Below, one piece after another: positions 36,399-45,150 of a DNA stretch of 50,530 nt; positions within the stretch are counted from its first letter, which is position 1, and each line of letters begins with the position of its first letter. The notes under the pieces are model-generated. The model was not told the DNA's origin and ran no database searches. It was given only the letters and a program-made list of their open reading frames with translations. Source of the DNA: Lachnospiraceae bacterium. GTDB taxonomy: Bacteria; Bacillota; Clostridia; Lachnospirales; Lachnospiraceae. Where the stretch lies: positions 1-50,530 of the forward strand of contig JAFSTX010000038.1 in the NCBI GenBank assembly GCA_017445585.1, written 5' to 3'. The position numbers were made by a program, and so were the translations under genes.

Positions 36399-39314
36399 CT
36401 ACCTGAGTCCGAATTCGGTCTGTTTCTTGATTATCTCGTCATTTATGGCCTGATTGTAGTCGAGCAGCGTCTCCCTGGGAACTGCGGCATCATTTACGGT
36501 CCTGCGGATGGCGTTGATGATCTGCCTCGTGGTATAGTAGCCTCCTGGCACCTCGCGGTTCGACCAGGAGCTCTCCCGCTGCGCATCGAGTATGTCCAGT
36601 TCCTTCCTGCTCCAGGCGAGCCGGTCAAAGGCTTCGAAATTAGCCGTGGCGTATCTGCCGGCGGCTCCGAGTATGCTCTCCATCTCTCTCCCGAACCTCG
36701 TCTGCACGTCCGTGGACGACCACCATTTGAGGAACTCCCATCCCATATCCAGCACCTGCCGGTCATCATTTGCCAGAAGCATGGATGCCGTGCCCGTGGA
36801 AAAGGTGGTGTGATCGACGCTTCCGTCCTCCTTTACCGTACCAGGTATCAGGGCAAACGACCACAGCCCCTTAAGATCCGGCGCGGAAACCGACAGGGTG
36901 TTGTACAGGCTGAGAGTTGAGATACCTATGGGCATCTCACCGGCCCTGAAACGGTCTGCAAAGGTGTAATCCGTAGGCTGATCGTGCTTGGTATAGAATT
37001 TCACGTAATACTCAAATGCCCTGACAGCTCCCTCATCGTCGAGCTGCGCCAGATCGTCGTCACCGTAGAGCTCGACGCCGTTCTGGTACATGATCGAAAA
37101 AAGGCCCGACAGGTCAGTGGAACCCTTGCCCATGACGTCCGGCATGCCCATCTCCATATTGTTCTGCTGGAGCGTGGGGATCATGGCGACGAGATCCTCC
37201 CAGGTCTCCGGGACTTCAAGCCCCAGTTCATCCAGTATGTCGGTCCGGTAGTACAGTATGCTGAAGGTCTGCGTCTCGGGCAGCGCATATACTCCGTCTC
37301 TGTAGGCAAAGGCCCTCTTTGCGCTCTCGGTAAAACGCGTGGCCACCTCATCGTAATCATCGAACTGCGTCAGATCAGCTGCGGCATTTCTCATCGCATA
37401 ATTCACCGGTTCGGTGTGCGTGGCCGAGAGCAGCACGTCAGGGCCGTTTCCGGCCACCACCGCGCTCAGGACCGCATTCGCCGCAACGAGCTTCAGATTC
37501 ACCCTGATCCCGCTTTGCGGAGTGAAGCTGTCGTCGATCATGCTCTTGAGGACGTTTGACTGATCGCGTCCCGCGAGGATCCAGACCTCGAGCACCCTGT
37601 CCTGACGGTCATCGTCATAGACGTCTCCGATGGAATTGTAATCAGTGGTAAACGACGCGGTCAAAGCGCGGAGCTTGTGCGCCAGACTCCCGAAGAAGGT
37701 CTCGGAATCGTCAGGCCAGCCGGCCCCCGTCTCCTTTACCACAAAGTAATCGATATTAAGCTTTGACTCGGACAGAGAAAGGATAGTCGTCCCCAGCGCA
37801 CTTATGTAGCTTCGCAGGGTCGAGAGCTTTCTCTGGATCTGGGTCTCCGGATGAGCGGCCATCTCCTCGAGGATTCTGGCCAGACTGACGACGGCACCGG
37901 TCCTGCTGCTCCTGCCTCCGGAATACGCCATGATCTCGTCCACGACTGCGTACAGCCTGCGGCTCTCGAGCAGCATGGCCTCCGGCATATCCGGATAGAT
38001 GGATGTTATGCCGTAATCCCTGTATTTGTCGGGTTCCCTGCCCATGACGACGAGTATCTGACGGTAGATCTGATTCAGTCTGTACGAGCAGTCCTCCAGA
38101 CGCGAGAGCGACGCTCCGAGCTCTCCGCACGTCACCTCGAGGCGCAGCGTATGACTGCCCTGAGACAGATATATGCGGGCATCCTCTCCGTCAGCTCTGA
38201 CCGCGGCAAACTCCCATGAGTTGCTGTATGAAAACTGTATGTCGGCCGCCTCTTCAAAGAGAAGCTCGCCGTCCACGGTCAGAAGTCTCGAGGAGGTCTT
38301 GCCGCGCTCGAAGTTCTGTTTGCCCTTGAAACTGAGATTATACCAGCCGTCAGCAGGCACCTCGAATTCCCATTCGATCCACTGCCCCGATACTCTCCAG
38401 GAATCGCCGCCTATGGCATTAAGGCGCGTCAGCGATACGCTGTAGGGATCGGTGTTTGATGAGGCATGCTCAAATATCGGATACAGCGAGGGATCGGAAC
38501 GAAGCACGGCATCCTCTCCCTGTACCTTCAGACTCCAGTCATTTGAAAGGGTATTAAGCTCCCTTCCCGAGACCGCAGCCTCTGTTTCGGCTAAATAATC
38601 GCGGTAGGACGGGGCGGAAACTACGGGGCTCAGTTCCACTCCGGTCAGTATCAGGGGTTCCTGCACTCCCGTCAGTGTCAGCGTATTAACGCCCTCGTCA
38701 AAATAAAACCTGTACGGCTCGCTCTCGTATCCGCTGAAAGTATCCCTGGCAAGCATCCCCGTTTCCTTTATCACCTCGGTCTGTGACGGACGGATCTCAT
38801 TTCCCTGATTGTCGGTCTTTACCTCGCCGGCGTCTGTCCACATCCTGGTAAAGCCTATATACTGTGCATCGTCAAATGGCAGACTGCCGTTAATATACAG
38901 GGAACGTTCCGCGTCTATGCTGCGGGATTCCACGGGAATATAGCCGAAATACAGGTTATAGAAGCCGGCCTTTGGAACACTGACGTTCCATGAAACGCTG
39001 CTCTCCTCATCGGTATAAAGGACGGTCTTACCTCCGGCATCGACAGTACGCGCGCCGCTCGCCGCATCCGGTGCCGTCACATCGACGGATATCGCCTCCT
39101 GCGGCGCGGCAGCATCCGCATGGGACTTAAGATACTCGGTATACGTACCCTCACGTACTATGGCGCCTTCATCCGTGTCCAGATCGACCCCGGAATATTT
39201 GAAGGAATAATCCACGGCGCCGTGATCGCCGCTTACAAAGAAAATAAAGCACACCAAAACCAGGCATGCCGCTATGAAAAGAATTCTTTTTAAAAGCAAT
39301 CCGTTCCCTTTCAT
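36399..39314 (-). CDS. Large solute-binding protein with N-terminal carbohydrate-binding-like domains
   Basis: A 971-residue exported protein, about twice the usual length. A basic start and hydrophobic segment at 9-27 form a signal anchor. Two beta-sandwich regions resemble CBM6/CBM35-type domains: about 75-230 (VSVPKAGFYNLYFGY) and about 255-400 (FEVPADGWYNLSFKG, YLSQGSHTLRLEV). A helical linker spans about 410-550. A family 1 solute-binding domain spans about 572-940 (LEVWILAGRDQSNVLKSMID; PETQTFSILYYRTDILDELG). It heads the transport operon. Fusing glycan-binding domains to the binding protein would hold ligand close to the importer. The ribosome site before the ATG is weak. Confidence 0.85.
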   Translation of the reverse strand: MKGNGLLLKRILFIAACLVLVCFIFFVSGDHGAVDYSFKYSGVDLDTDEGAIVREGTYTEYLKSHADAAAPQEAISVDVTAPDAASGARTVDAGGKTVLYTDEESSVSWNVSVPKAGFYNLYFGYIPVESRSIDAERSLYINGSLPFDDAQYIGFTRMWTDAGEVKTDNQGNEIRPSQTEVIKETGMLARDTFSGYESEPYRFYFDEGVNTLTLTGVQEPLILTGVELSPVVSAPSYRDYLAETEAAVSGRELNTLSNDWSLKVQGEDAVLRSDPSLYPIFEHASSNTDPYSVSLTRLNAIGGDSWRVSGQWIEWEFEVPADGWYNLSFKGKQNFERGKTSSRLLTVDGELLFEEAADIQFSYSNSWEFAAVRADGEDARIYLSQGSHTLRLEVTCGELGASLSRLEDCSYRLNQIYRQILVVMGREPDKYRDYGITSIYPDMPEAMLLESRRLYAVVDEIMAYSGGRSSRTGAVVSLARILEEMAAHPETQIQRKLSTLRSYISALGTTILSLSESKLNIDYFVVKETGAGWPDDSETFFGSLAHKLRALTASFTTDYNSIGDVYDDDRQDRVLEVWILAGRDQSNVLKSMIDDSFTPQSGIRVNLKLVAANAVLSAVVAGNGPDVLLSATHTEPVNYAMRNAAADLTQFDDYDEVATRFTESAKRAFAYRDGVYALPETQTFSILYYRTDILDELGLEVPETWEDLVAMIPTLQQNNMEMGMPDVMGKGSTDLSGLFSIMYQNGVELYGDDDLAQLDDEGAVRAFEYYVKFYTKHDQPTDYTFADRFRAGEMPIGISTLSLYNTLSVSAPDLKGLWSFALIPGTVKEDGSVDHTTFSTGTASMLLANDDRQVLDMGWEFLKWWSSTDVQTRFGREMESILGAAGRYATANFEAFDRLAWSRKELDILDAQRESSWSNREVPGGYYTTRQIINAIRRTVNDAAVPRETLLDYNQAINDEIIKKQTEFGLR

Positions 39315-39369
39315 TTTCTTTGCAGGACTTTTTATCTCTTTTTTATCGCATTCCGTTATAATTGTTTTG

Positions 39370-39398
39370 ATTATAATATATTTGGAACTTTATTGCCA
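39370..39398 (-). promoter_or_regulatory. Possible promoter of the transport operon
   Basis: The AT-rich gap between the ROK gene and the large binding protein contains TATAAT (39375-39370) on the minus strand, about 55 bases before the start codon. A poor -35 match, TGGCAA, lies 17 bases further up. No terminator separates this gene from the ROK gene, so readthrough is also possible. Confidence 0.4.
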
Positions 39399-39457
39399 TA
39401 TCATTTTCTTTATCTGCCTTATTTATCTTTTATATTTGGAGCATGCCGAACAGGCCG

Positions 39458-40660
39458 TCAGCGAAGCAGTTTTGAATCCAGATTTGAAAAGGCGTCGTTG
39501 ATCAGCTTGAGTGCGGCTCCGATAGGCGCCGCCAACTCGTCTTCGTTCACATGGATGCTGTAATCGGACAGCGGCCAGCGAAGCTGCTTTGCCCGCTTTA
39601 TGGCCCGGTCGAGGAACAGGTCGTCACAGCTGCACAGGGCTCCGCTGATGACGATATGCTGCGGATTCAGGATATTTACCAGATTTGAGATGCCTATGCC
39701 GAGGTACTCTCCCGCCTCATCAAAGAGCTTCTTCATGGCAGAATCACCGCCTCTGGCCAGGTCTGCCGCCTTTTTCAGCAGCTGCTCCATATACTCCACA
39801 TCGTCATCGTCAAAGGGATGTCCGTCCGTATCCAGGACCTCCCAGGCGCGTCTCGCTATACCGCGGACCGAGCAATATGACTCCAGACAGCCGCGGTTGC
39901 CGCAGATGCATTCCGGGCCGTTGGGATTTACTATGGTATGCCCCAGTTCCCCCGCCGTGCCCTGATAGCCCCTGAGCACTTCGCCGTTTATCATATATCC
40001 CATACCGATGCCGTAGGCAAGTCTGATCAGGACAAAATCCTCATTGCTCGACCTGGCCCACTTCCACTTGTCATAGGCAGCCATGCACACTGGATCGTGC
40101 AGGATCACGGTCTCCACTCCGTAGCGTTCCTCGAGGAGCTTCTTTAAGGGGACGTTCCTCCAGTCGCGGATATAGTGGTTATACAGAGAGACAGAGCTGT
40201 CCCCGTCCACCGAGCCCTGCACGGCAACGCCTATCCCCATCAGCTGACCGGAGCTGATGGAATTCTTTGACAGGATATGATCTATCATCCCGGTGAGCTG
40301 CTCTATCGTGCTGTCTCTTTCAGCTTTCACTATCGGGCATTCGATCTGATCGAGCACCTGGCAGCGCAGGTCGAGCAGAACAGCCGTCAGGCCCTCGATA
40401 TTGATCTCGAGACCTATGCACAGATTTCTGCCCGGAGCAAAATCGAGTATCGTGGGTGTCCTGCCGGTGCTCTTTTCAGACTGCTCATACTCAGTGAGGA
40501 CATGCCTGTCCAGAAGCTCCGCAGTAATATTGGATACCGTCGCCCAGCTCAGCTCCGTAGCGAACTGTATCTTGCGTCTCGTGGACGCTCCGTAGCTTCG
40601 GATATAGCTCAGTATTGACAGAGCATTGGTGTTTTTCATCAGATCGTGCTGGGCAGGCAT
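39458..40660 (-). CDS. ROK-family transcriptional regulator
   Basis: A 400-residue protein with an N-terminal winged helix-turn-helix (about 10-60, LSWATVSNITAELLDRHVL) and a ROK domain from about 78. The zinc site is present: GH at 240-241 and C251, C253, C258 (CICGNRGCLE). The ATP-binding DxGGT motif of ROK sugar kinases is absent (LEINIEG), and the catalytic ND is HD, so this is an XylR/NagC-like regulator, not a kinase. Such proteins respond to sugars or sugar phosphates. The gene starts 3 bases after the stop of the last hydrogenase gene and lies just upstream of the transport operon, whose likely target promoter is at 39370-39398. Confidence 0.9.
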   Translation of the reverse strand: MPAQHDLMKNTNALSILSYIRSYGASTRRKIQFATELSWATVSNITAELLDRHVLTEYEQSEKSTGRTPTILDFAPGRNLCIGLEINIEGLTAVLLDLRCQVLDQIECPIVKAERDSTIEQLTGMIDHILSKNSISSGQLMGIGVAVQGSVDGDSSVSLYNHYIRDWRNVPLKKLLEERYGVETVILHDPVCMAAYDKWKWARSSNEDFVLIRLAYGIGMGYMINGEVLRGYQGTAGELGHTIVNPNGPECICGNRGCLESYCSVRGIARRAWEVLDTDGHPFDDDDVEYMEQLLKKAADLARGGDSAMKKLFDEAGEYLGIGISNLVNILNPQHIVISGALCSCDDLFLDRAIKRAKQLRWPLSDYSIHVNEDELAAPIGAALKLINDAFSNLDSKLLR

Positions 40661-40663
40661 GGC

Positions 40664-41407
40664 TTATTCTCCGTCAGCAAAACTGAGCGTCTTCTTCGGG
40701 CAGGCGGCTACACATTTGCCGCACTGCACGCATTTTGAAGCGTCAAAGCTCCAGGTCTTTGCGGCGCGGTCAACAGTGATGGCCTCCTCAGGGCACTTCT
40801 TCGCACAGAGCGTACAGTATACGCAGTCATCTCCGCATACGACGACCTGAGGCTTGGGCTCCGCAAAGTAGACCGCCTTTTTAGGACAGGTCTTGATGCA
40901 GGCGCCGCATTTTGTACATTTGCCTATATTTACCGTCCAGGTCTTTGCAGCGCGGTCTACGGTGATGGCTCCCGAAGGACATTTCTTGGCACAGAGCGTG
41001 CAGTACACGCACAGGTCCGTATTGCACGAGATATTGCCCTTTGGATTGACCTTGTGGCAGACTCCGCGGACGATCAGATCCTCGGGATCGGTGGCGACCA
41101 TATGGTAGTCCGTCGTCAGAGTGATCGCTCCTTCATCACAGAAATCCTGGCACATTCCGCAGAAGGTACAGGAAGTATGATCGAACTCGTACGTGATATC
41201 CTGACCGTCCTCAGTGTCCTTGTAGATACGGTTGATAGCGCCGGGCGAACAGACCTTGACGCACATTCCGCAGTTTACGCACTTATCGCCGTCATAGGCG
41301 ATGCGTCCGCGGTAGCGCGGCTTTGCCTCCACCGGCACGTAAGGGTATTTTACCGTGCTGGGCTTTGAAAAAAGATTGGTAAGAGCTACTTTAAGGAAAG
41401 GGATCAT
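40664..41407 (-). CDS. Hydrogenase ferredoxin subunit (NuoI/MbhN-like) with six 4Fe-4S motifs
   Basis: A 247-residue protein with six CxxCxxCxxxC motifs, starting at C43, C80, C133, C164, C195 and C226. The first two correspond to the usual pair in NuoI/MbhN/EchF. The last four form two near-identical two-cluster ferredoxins; CVYCTLCAKKCP and AITVDRAAKTW occur in both. It carries electrons from ferredoxin to the NuoB-like subunit. It overlaps the NuoB-like gene by four bases. The four extra clusters go beyond the normal subunit and would make a longer electron wire or a second docking site. Confidence 0.9.
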   Translation of the reverse strand: MIPFLKVALTNLFSKPSTVKYPYVPVEAKPRYRGRIAYDGDKCVNCGMCVKVCSPGAINRIYKDTEDGQDITYEFDHTSCTFCGMCQDFCDEGAITLTTDYHMVATDPEDLIVRGVCHKVNPKGNISCNTDLCVYCTLCAKKCPSGAITVDRAAKTWTVNIGKCTKCGACIKTCPKKAVYFAEPKPQVVVCGDDCVYCTLCAKKCPEEAITVDRAAKTWSFDASKCVQCGKCVAACPKKTLSFADGE

Positions 41408-41850
41408 TTGTTCATCGCCTCCCTCTTCTCTTTCAGGATCTGCGCGGCCTTGTAAAGGCCCTCGATAATAGCTTCGGGCTTGGGCGTACAGCCGGCAATG
41501 GACACATCCACCTTGCAGTATTTGTCCAGAGGCGCCTCTACGGAATAGCTTCCCTTAAAGACGTTGCCCGACTTGGGGCAGGATCCGATCGAGACCACTA
41601 CCTTTGGCTCGGGGACCTGTTCGAGGGTACGGATCAGGCGGTCCTTTGACTGGCTGGTGATGGGTCCCGATACCACGACGATATCGGCATGTCTGGGCGT
41701 GCCCGCCAGCTTAAAGCCGAAGCGCTCGGCATCGTATCTGGGTGTCAGCACCGCGACGAGCTCGATATCGCACCCGTTGCACGAGCCTGTATTGATATGA
41801 TAGATCCAGGGCGATTTCGCGGTGGAAGCTGCTATGATTTTCTTGAACAT
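41404..41850 (-). CDS. Hydrogenase small subunit (NuoB/MbhJ-like)
   Basis: A 148-residue protein with cysteines C24, C27 (TGSCNGCDIE), C91 (GSCPKSG) and C121 (GCTPKPE), the four ligands of the proximal 4Fe-4S cluster in NuoB, EchC and MbhJ. It passes electrons to the nickel-iron site of the large subunit. AAAGGAGG precedes the ATG. It is shorter than classical hydrogenase small subunits, as expected for group 4 enzymes. Confidence 0.92.
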   Translation of the reverse strand: MFKKIIAASTAKSPWIYHINTGSCNGCDIELVAVLTPRYDAERFGFKLAGTPRHADIVVVSGPITSQSKDRLIRTLEQVPEPKVVVSIGSCPKSGNVFKGSYSVEAPLDKYCKVDVSIAGCTPKPEAIIEGLYKAAQILKEKREAMNK

Positions 41851-41862
41851 GGCTGCCCTCCT

Positions 41863-42864
41863 TTAGAAACCGATCCATACAAGGATCAGACTGATAAGCG
41901 CAAGTCCCGTGACAGCTGTCCAGTAGAATTTGAACAGATGCTCGATCTTGAGTCTCGCGGTGGCCGCATGGATCGTGGTCATACTCACTACGGTGATCAC
42001 TGCGCTGATCGCCACATGAATGAGGGCACGCAGGATGTGATCGACTATGGCTATGCCCCAGAGAGTGATACCGGTATGAATACCGCTCGTGATGCCGCCG
42101 AGGAACAGCGCGGTAAAGAGCGATGTCATGACCAGCATCTTCACGGCCGTATTCAGCTTGAACAGACCGAGAGGAGCACCCGAATACTCGATCAGCGGCC
42201 CTTCGCATATCTCCGTTTCAGCCTCTGCCACGTCAAAGGGCTGAGTGCCGACCTCCGCGGGGATGATCAGGAGCATCGCCAGCGCAGCAGGGATCATGGC
42301 GAGCTGCGCGATCATGGGGCCGTTGGCGATCTGCCAGTTCGTAATGGCCCTAAACCCGAAAAACAGCTGATCTCCGCCCACCTTTTTGGCTACGGCGAGA
42401 AAAACTATGATCAGGGGGAGCTCGTAGCTCATCATGGTGACCATCTCACGGGAAATGCCGATCCCGGCAAACGGCGAACCGGATGCGGAACCGCCCACGA
42501 TCAGCGCTACAGCGGGAATCGTCAGCAGATAAAGGATAACGATCAGATCCGCGTCGCCGGTAAAAGCGCACCAGCCTCCTATGGGTATAAAAAGCATCAT
42601 AACCGCAAGGCTGACAAAGCCCACGACGGGAGCAGCCATATACACGCGGCGGTTCGCTGCGTGAGGGACTATCGTCTCCTTGCCCATGAGCTTGAAGAAA
42701 TCATAAGTGGGCTGCATTACCGGCGGGCCTATGCGCTTCTGCATGCGGGCGAGGACCTTTCGGTCTATTCCTGCGAGCAGCAGTCCCGCTGCCATGGCAA
42801 AGAAGGCTCCGGGGAAAATGAGAGTCTTGACTATTATTTTTATCGTAGCTAATACGTTTATCAT
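41863..42864 (-). CDS. Membrane subunit NuoH/MbhM-like
   Basis: A 333-residue protein with about eight transmembrane helices and the NuoH signature regions: LLLAGIDRKVLARMQKRIGP near 25-45 and FDVAEAETEICEGPLIEYSG near 213-232, which line the quinone-like cavity and proton channel in complex I relatives. In group 4 hydrogenases it anchors the peripheral catalytic arm to the membrane. AGGAGGAG lies 6 bases upstream of the ATG. Confidence 0.92.
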   Translation of the reverse strand: MINVLATIKIIVKTLIFPGAFFAMAAGLLLAGIDRKVLARMQKRIGPPVMQPTYDFFKLMGKETIVPHAANRRVYMAAPVVGFVSLAVMMLFIPIGGWCAFTGDADLIVILYLLTIPAVALIVGGSASGSPFAGIGISREMVTMMSYELPLIIVFLAVAKKVGGDQLFFGFRAITNWQIANGPMIAQLAMIPAALAMLLIIPAEVGTQPFDVAEAETEICEGPLIEYSGAPLGLFKLNTAVKMLVMTSLFTALFLGGITSGIHTGITLWGIAIVDHILRALIHVAISAVITVVSMTTIHAATARLKIEHLFKFYWTAVTGLALISLILVWIGF

Positions 42865-42877
42865 TTCACTCTCCTCC

Positions 42878-44797
42878 TCACAGCAGCACCACGAACATAA
42901 AGACTATGAAGATCGCGGCGGCCGCGACGGCCATGAGCGCGTAATCGTTCACATTACCGGAATGAATGCCCTGCATCACGCGGAAATAACCGGAGAAATT
43001 CTTCTTAAAGCCCCAGAAAAGATCCGAACCGCCCACATGTGAGTGCATACTCTTCTCTCCCGAGAAGAAGGTAGCGTACTTGCCGTCCACGTCCTGTGAG
43101 CTCTCGCTCTGGAGCACGGCGCCGCGGGTCTTTTCACCGAATACGACCACCCAGCATACCGCGATGAGGATAATGGCAAAAAGTATCAGCCACGCAGTAG
43201 GATTCCAGTAACTGAAGGAGACCTTTGCGACCTCGATATCCGCGATGCCGGCCGAAGCCGCCGTTCCGCTGCCGAGCATGGCATCGATATATCCCGTCAC
43301 GTTCAGTGCGGCATTTGACGCAGGCGCCAGTATGAATCTGTAGAGATCGCCGTAGAGGACACCGCTCGCCACGCAGAGCAGCGCCATTATCCACATCGGC
43401 AGGCGCATTGAGAAAGGCACTTCCCTGGTCTGCTGCAGCTGAGCGGGACACTGTCCGAAAAAGACAGCCTGAGTAACCTTGATAAAGGATGCAAGCGTCA
43501 TCACCGAGACCACTACCGCGGTCACGGTTGCGAATGCATAGAATAAATTGCCCGTAGTCACGGCCTTTTCATAGGTCGCCTGATAGATCATCCATTTCGA
43601 CGCAAAGCCGTTAAAAGGCGGAAGGCCCGAGATGGAAAAGGCTCCGATCAGGAAGCATATGCAAGTTTTCGGCATTTTCTTTGAGAGTCCGCCGAGCCGG
43701 TCAAGATCCGTCGTCCCGGCTGCGTAAAGCACAGCCCCGGCGCAAAGGAACAGCAGGCCCTTGAAAAGAGTATGGTTGAGCGCGTGGAAAAGGCCTCCGG
43801 TCACGCCCAGTGCCGTGCACAGGCCTATGGCTGTGATGACATAGCCGATCTGCGAGATGCTGTGGAAAGCCAGCAGACGCTTTAAGTCATGCTGAGCCAG
43901 CGCCATGGTAACGCCGATAAACATCGTGATGACGCCGAGCAGCACCAGCAGGATCTGGATCGCTTCGATATCCATCGCTCTGAAGATGATATAGACCAGA
44001 CGGATCATTCCGTAGACGCCGGCCTTGTTTACCATGCCGGAAAAGACCATAGACACTGAAGTCGGCGCGGACATATAGGCGTCGGCCGCGGGCGCATGGA
44101 AAGGCACGATAAATGATTTTACGCCAAAGCCGGTAAACATCAGCGCCAGCGCGAGCACAGTCACCGGCGTCAGATTTCCGCTGAGCATGGACGAAAGCTG
44201 AGCCATATTCAGCGTATGGCACTGCATATAGAGAAGCGTGATTCCGGTAAGAGTAAAGCCGGAGCCCACGGAGCCCACGATCAGATATTTGAAAGCAGCT
44301 TCGAGATTACTGCCTTTTTTGTTGCGGAAGGCGGTAAGCGCGACTGCCGCAAAGGTCATGATCTCCACCATGACAAAGAGGTTGAAGACGTCGCCCGTGC
44401 ATACGAGGCCGAGCACCGCGCCCGAAAGCATCAGGAACAGTGTATAATAGTGGCCGAGATGGCGGTCCCTTTCCATATATCTGAAGGAATATACCGCTGA
44501 AAGCCAGATCGTCAGCACTACAAGGATAGCAAAGAACATACTGAGCTGGTCGATCTCATAGCCGATACCTATCGCATAGCCGTCCACAGGCTCCCAATTG
44601 CCCATCCAGTAGCTGATGATCTCTCCGTCCAGCATGACGGGCTTTACGAGATAAAGCATCAGCGCGGCAGCGCAGGTCGTAAAGACAAATACTATGATAT
44701 TGCGTACGATCTTGCTCTTTGATCCGAAGATCTCCACAAGGAAGGCTCCGAGGAAAAGACCCATGACCGCTATAGCGGGAAAATGAGAGTAATTCAT
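42878..44797 (-). CDS. Antiporter-like proton/sodium-pumping subunit (NuoL/N, MrpD/MbhH-like)
   Basis: A 639-residue protein with about 14-16 helices and the Mrp antiporter domain: conserved charged helices, PFHAPAADAYMSAPTSVS near 231-250, LAFHSISQIGYVITAIGL, and FALNHTLFKG-type segments. It probably exchanges or pumps H+ or Na+. It is about 130 residues longer than a typical MbhH/MrpD. The extra C-terminal part has a helix near 530-550, a soluble stretch and a final helix, and may stand for the separate MbhI subunit, which is otherwise missing. It overlaps the MnhC gene by four bases. Confidence 0.9.
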   Translation of the reverse strand: MNYSHFPAIAVMGLFLGAFLVEIFGSKSKIVRNIIVFVFTTCAAALMLYLVKPVMLDGEIISYWMGNWEPVDGYAIGIGYEIDQLSMFFAILVVLTIWLSAVYSFRYMERDRHLGHYYTLFLMLSGAVLGLVCTGDVFNLFVMVEIMTFAAVALTAFRNKKGSNLEAAFKYLIVGSVGSGFTLTGITLLYMQCHTLNMAQLSSMLSGNLTPVTVLALALMFTGFGVKSFIVPFHAPAADAYMSAPTSVSMVFSGMVNKAGVYGMIRLVYIIFRAMDIEAIQILLVLLGVITMFIGVTMALAQHDLKRLLAFHSISQIGYVITAIGLCTALGVTGGLFHALNHTLFKGLLFLCAGAVLYAAGTTDLDRLGGLSKKMPKTCICFLIGAFSISGLPPFNGFASKWMIYQATYEKAVTTGNLFYAFATVTAVVVSVMTLASFIKVTQAVFFGQCPAQLQQTREVPFSMRLPMWIMALLCVASGVLYGDLYRFILAPASNAALNVTGYIDAMLGSGTAASAGIADIEVAKVSFSYWNPTAWLILFAIILIAVCWVVVFGEKTRGAVLQSESSQDVDGKYATFFSGEKSMHSHVGGSDLFWGFKKNFSGYFRVMQGIHSGNVNDYALMAVAAAAIFIVFMFVVLL

Positions 44798-45150
44798 CCT
44801 TTAAGCCTCCTTATCTCGTTGGCGTCGGTGGTCTTGTAGCGCCGGTTCAGCATGATGACGAGCGCCAGCGCCATCGCGTCCACGCAGGCCCCGATAACGA
44901 TCGAGGTCAGTGTCAGAGCCTGGGGCACGGGGTCCACAAAGGCCGCAGCGGACGCATTCAGATTGAAAAGATCCGACGAATAGATGGGAGCGGTCCCGCC
45001 GTTGTTGTATCCGATGCTTACGATCAGCAGATTGATGCCATAGTCGGTGATACCGAGGCCGAGCACTATCTTTATCAGATTGCGCTTGGTGCAGACGGTG
45101 TACAGTCCGAGGACAATAAGGATCACGGAAGTAATATAATTGAGTATCAT
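44794..45150 (-). CDS. Mrp/Mbh subunit, NuoK/MnhC-like (MbhG)
   Basis: A 118-residue protein with three helices and typical MnhC features (GLGITDYGINLLIVSIGY, PVPQALTLTSIVIGACVDA, ALALVIMLNRRYK). It is part of the membrane ion-translocating module. GGAGG is 7 bases upstream of the ATG, and the gene overlaps its neighbours by four bases on each side. Confidence 0.92.
   Translation of the reverse strand: MILNYITSVILIVLGLYTVCTKRNLIKIVLGLGITDYGINLLIVSIGYNNGGTAPIYSSDLFNLNASAAAFVDPVPQALTLTSIVIGACVDAMALALVIMLNRRYKTTDANEIRRLKG

Noticed and set aside
39458-40660. ROK sugar kinase
   Set aside because: The ATP-binding glycine motif and catalytic Asn-Asp of ROK kinases are missing and there is an N-terminal helix-turn-helix.
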